This document shows, in pieces, positions 61,462-64,000 of a stretch of 64,000 nucleotides of DNA. The notes beneath the pieces are model-generated. The model did no database searches, was not told the origin of the DNA, and saw only the letters and a list, made by a program, of their open reading frames with translations. The first letter of the stretch is position 1, and each line of letters begins with the position of its first letter. The DNA comes from Coleofasciculus sp937127375. GTDB taxonomy: Bacteria > Cyanobacteriota > Cyanobacteriia > Cyanobacteriales > Coleofasciculaceae. Made by a program: the position numbers and the translations under genes. The stretch lies in the NCBI GenBank assembly GCA_040218875.1, contig JAVJQP010000013.1, one strand, 5' to 3'.

Positions 61462-62934
61462 TTATGCCAAAACCCAGTGAACCAGCGTGCGAACTGGAAA
61501 ACCTGTCGCCCCAGCATTATTGCACCCGTCTTCTTTATCTGCCCAAACTGGACCAGCAATGTCTAAATGCGCCCAGGATGTTTCTTTCACAAACTGCTGT
61601 AAAAATAGAGCCGCTGTGATTGAACCCCCGGCACGAGGTCCGGTGTTTTTCATGTCAGCAATGGGTGACTTCATTCCCTCAAAGTATTTCTCTTCCATCG
61701 GCATCTGCCAGAATTTTTCGCCCGCTTTTTCCGATGCGGTTTTGAATTGAGCCGCGAGGGTGTCATCGGTTGTCCATAGTCCACCAATATCATTACCGAG
61801 TGCCACGACACAAGCCCCGGTGAGGGTGGCTAAATCCACGATCGCGTCTAACTCCAATTTTTCGGCAAACACTAAGGCATCAGCGAGAGTCAGTCGCCCT
61901 TCGGCGTCGGTGTTATTCACTTCGATGGTTTTGCCATTAGATGCCGTCAGGATATCACCGGGATGCAATGCATGACCACTGATCATATTCTCCGTTGCGG
62001 CACTAATAAAGTGAACCTCTACATCCGGCTTTAATTCACCAATGGCTTTGGCTGCACCAAAGGTAGCACCTGCCCCTCCCATGTCCATTTTCATGGTTTC
62101 GATGCCGCTACCTGAGACTTTTAGGTTTAAGCCACCGGAATCAAAGGTTAATCCCTTACCCACAATCGCGACTTTCCGACGCGGTGTGCCTTGGGGTTTA
62201 TAGGTGAGATGAATAAACTTGGGTGGCATATGTGAGGCTTGAGCGACACCCAAAAAAGCACCCATGCCTAATTTTTCGCATTCGTCTTTTTCTAAGACTT
62301 CTAGCGTCATCCCATAAGCCGAGGCAATATCCTGGGCTGTCTGTGCTAACGTCATTGGGGTGACAGAATTCGGTGGGGCGGCGACTAACTCCCGTGCTAA
62401 GATTACTCCTTCACAAATGGCAGTGGCTTGGTTAATCGCGGCTTGGACATCACCAAGTCCAAGTAATTCCACCTGTTCAAGTTTCGCACCTTTATCTTCT
62501 GGATCTGACTTAAAGCGATTATCCACATGCAATGCTAGAGTAATCCCTTCCGCGATCGCTTGGGCGCTGAGGGCAGTATCATTATTCGCCGCCGGGAGGC
62601 TAACACCCAGAGTTTTACACTTTTGCTGCTTTGCCATCCGCGCGATCGCAGATCCTACTCGATGTAAACTGTCTACGGTTAGGGCATCCGATTTACCCAA
62701 CCCGACTAAAATCACTTTACGAACTGAGCTACCGGCACCCACACGAGTTACAGCACTACTGCCAACGCTTCCTTTAAACTCGGTTTCCTCAATCAATTCC
62801 TTCAGTGTACCGGAGAGTTTCTGATCAAGCTGGGCTAAATCGCCGGTTAACTCCACAGCATCTTCAAAGAATCCCAGTGCTAGGGCATCACCAGTCCAAT
62901 CTACCCGTGGTGTATCCGTTGCTCGAATTTCCAT
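61462..62934 (-). CDS. pepA: Leucyl aminopeptidase
   Basis: The 490-residue M17 enzyme removes N-terminal residues from peptides in the cytoplasm. The metal and catalytic motifs are KGLTFDSGGLNLK, DMGGAGATFGAA and the signature NTDAEGRLTLADAL with following DLATLTGACVVALG. Length is normal for M17. It stands alone, with a GGGCGGGTTT repeat upstream. Confidence 0.97.
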   Translation of the reverse strand: MEIRATDTPRVDWTGDALALGFFEDAVELTGDLAQLDQKLSGTLKELIEETEFKGSVGSSAVTRVGAGSSVRKVILVGLGKSDALTVDSLHRVGSAIARMAKQQKCKTLGVSLPAANNDTALSAQAIAEGITLALHVDNRFKSDPEDKGAKLEQVELLGLGDVQAAINQATAICEGVILARELVAAPPNSVTPMTLAQTAQDIASAYGMTLEVLEKDECEKLGMGAFLGVAQASHMPPKFIHLTYKPQGTPRRKVAIVGKGLTFDSGGLNLKVSGSGIETMKMDMGGAGATFGAAKAIGELKPDVEVHFISAATENMISGHALHPGDILTASNGKTIEVNNTDAEGRLTLADALVFAEKLELDAIVDLATLTGACVVALGNDIGGLWTTDDTLAAQFKTASEKAGEKFWQMPMEEKYFEGMKSPIADMKNTGPRAGGSITAALFLQQFVKETSWAHLDIAGPVWADKEDGCNNAGATGFPVRTLVHWVLA

Positions 62935-63007
62935 TCCTTGGTTCTGTCTCTTATCTTTTACCTCATCTTTAGTATTGCATTTGTCTTATGTCTTATGTCT
63001 TATGGTC

Positions 63008-63071
63008 GGGGCGGGTTTTGCAGCCAAGCTAGGGATAACAATCAATATTAGTCCCTAAACCCGCCCCTACA
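63008..63071. repeat. GGGCGGGTTT element with heptamers upstream
   Basis: GGGGCGGGTTTTGCAGCC at the left and CCCTAAACCCGCCCCTACAG at the right. Just before it are three GTCTTAT heptamers (about 62983-63003). Confidence 0.85.
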
Positions 63072-63208
63072 GACAAATGCTTCTGTCATCACCTCTGGAA
63101 CATGACTCCCCCATCTTCCCTATCTCCCCCTGAATGCCACCAATTTTCCCAATCCTTCGTCAAAATGGGAAGCAGTAGATCTTATCAGTATTGGGCGAAA
63201 GAGATTTC

Positions 63209-64000
63209 ATGTTAAAGGTACAGAAATACAGACTTCCTGTAGCAGTCGGGGCGGGATTGCTATTTATTGCCTTATGTGGTTCGTCTTGGTTCATCCTCCG
63301 ACAGACTGGTGTTCTGGAAAACTTGGGGGCTGACTCCCCGCAAAGTGAACTGAGTTTGACGCAAAAGGATGCTCAATCCCTGGTATTGCCCTTAGTCTCT
63401 TTATCTCCCCAAGCTAGGGCACAACAACTGATGGATATTGCTTCGGGGCGTCAATCCCTGGATCAATATCGCGCCCGCTATTTGTTGGCGTCGGATTTAA
63501 TTGGACAACAGCAGCCAGAGGCGGCACTTCAATGGTTGGAAGGATTAGACGCGAAGTATCCCCAGTTAGCCTCTCATATTGCCCTGAAACGCGCTCAAGC
63601 CTACACGGCGATGGGGGATACGGCTAACGCCGAACAAGCTTGGCAAGGGATTCTAGAGACTTATCCCAGTGATCCCGTCGCCGCCCACGCCCTGTATGCG
63701 TTGGGGGAATCGAATCCAGAGTATTGGCAACAGGCGATCGCACAATTTCCGACTCATCCCCGTACCTTGGAGATTGCCCGCCAAAAACTACAGGAGAATC
63801 CCAAGCAACTGGATTTACTCTTACTCTTAGCCAAATCAGCACACGATGCTCCCGATAGTGGCGGAATCCGCGATCGCTTAGTCAATGAGTATGCCTCTCA
63901 ATTACAACCGGAAGACTGGCAGACGATTGCCTTTGGCTATTGGAAAACCCGCGAATATGGCAAAGCTGCCAAAGCCTACACAAAAGCCCCGCCCACGCCC
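63209..64000 (+). CDS. Lytic-transglycosylase-like TPR protein, N-terminal part
   Basis: The frame is open from ATG 63209 to the end of the window (264 codons) and continues beyond it. An N-terminal membrane anchor (about residues 10-31) is followed by helical TPR-like repeats (PEAALQWLEGLDAKYPQLASHIALKR, DTANAEQAWQGILETYPSDPVAAHALYALGE). The layout matches the N-terminal half of soluble lytic murein transglycosylases (Slt70-like), in which the catalytic SLT domain comes later. That domain is outside the window, so the call is an inference. Confidence 0.75.
   Translation, partial: MLKVQKYRLPVAVGAGLLFIALCGSSWFILRQTGVLENLGADSPQSELSLTQKDAQSLVLPLVSLSPQARAQQLMDIASGRQSLDQYRARYLLASDLIGQQQPEAALQWLEGLDAKYPQLASHIALKRAQAYTAMGDTANAEQAWQGILETYPSDPVAAHALYALGESNPEYWQQAIAQFPTHPRTLEIARQKLQENPKQLDLLLLLAKSAHDAPDSGGIRDRLVNEYASQLQPEDWQTIAFGYWKTREYGKAAKAYTKAPPTP

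Overview
This window comes from a cyanobacterium, probably a filamentous one with a large, repeat-rich genome. The evidence is psaE (photosystem I), ndhO (NDH-1), a plant-type ferredoxin, a Ycf19/YggT protein, a cyanobacterial VKOR-thioredoxin fusion, several families seen mainly in cyanobacteria (DUF3326, DUF6391, DUF928, CHAT-CHASE2), and very frequent GCGATCGC (HIP1) octamers. No rRNA, prophage or CRISPR array is visible. There is one tRNA, tRNA-Leu(GAG). All family names are from memory of motifs; no database search was run.

Layout. 1-9.3 kb: the tail of a probable TnpB-type transposon, a small exported protein, a dihydroorotate-dehydrogenase-like gene beside nifJ, a long gene-poor stretch, a YggT protein, accC and the tRNA. 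9.3-17.5 kb: a 27-bp tandem repeat, an RsbQ-like alpha/beta hydrolase upstream of a GAF/PAS adenylate cyclase, an Eis-like acetyltransferase and an EamA transporter. 17.6-31.7 kb: a UvrD/PcrA helicase split by a full intein, then housekeeping genes (purN, xseB, mdh, ndhO, mutM, psaE) mixed with a ParDE pair, a CPBP protease, DUF3326, a ferredoxin, and a membrane polyferredoxin followed out of frame by an EF-hand domain.

32.1-42.6 kb is an accessory region: a serine/threonine kinase, a leucine-rich-repeat gene whose 3' end runs antisense into a broken copy of the SNF2 helicase, the intact SNF2 helicase with its SWIM partner, a REP-associated transposase between inverted REP hairpins, a 20-copy 21-bp array, a secreted protein with an internal domain duplication and a 9-copy 34-bp array. 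42.8-64 kb: DUF4230, an Anbu-type proteasome-like peptidase, VKOR-Trx, a DUF928/CHAT-CHASE2 pair, a PEP-CTERM protein, ndk, two tandem coiled-coil proteins separated by duplicated palindromes, an MFS transporter, a LOG-family protein, a 1068-residue modular GH9 cellulase, pepA and the start of a lytic-transglycosylase-like gene.

Short dispersed repeats fill most intergenic space. At least five families can be followed by eye: an AGACGT..ACGTCT palindrome whose centre changes in compensating pairs, elements bounded by GGGCGGGTTT/AAACCCGCCC, GCGAGC..GCTCGC REP hairpins linked to the transposase, heptamer repeats that twice provide a start codon, and an 84-bp element around GATCCCCGAC/GTCGGGGATC.
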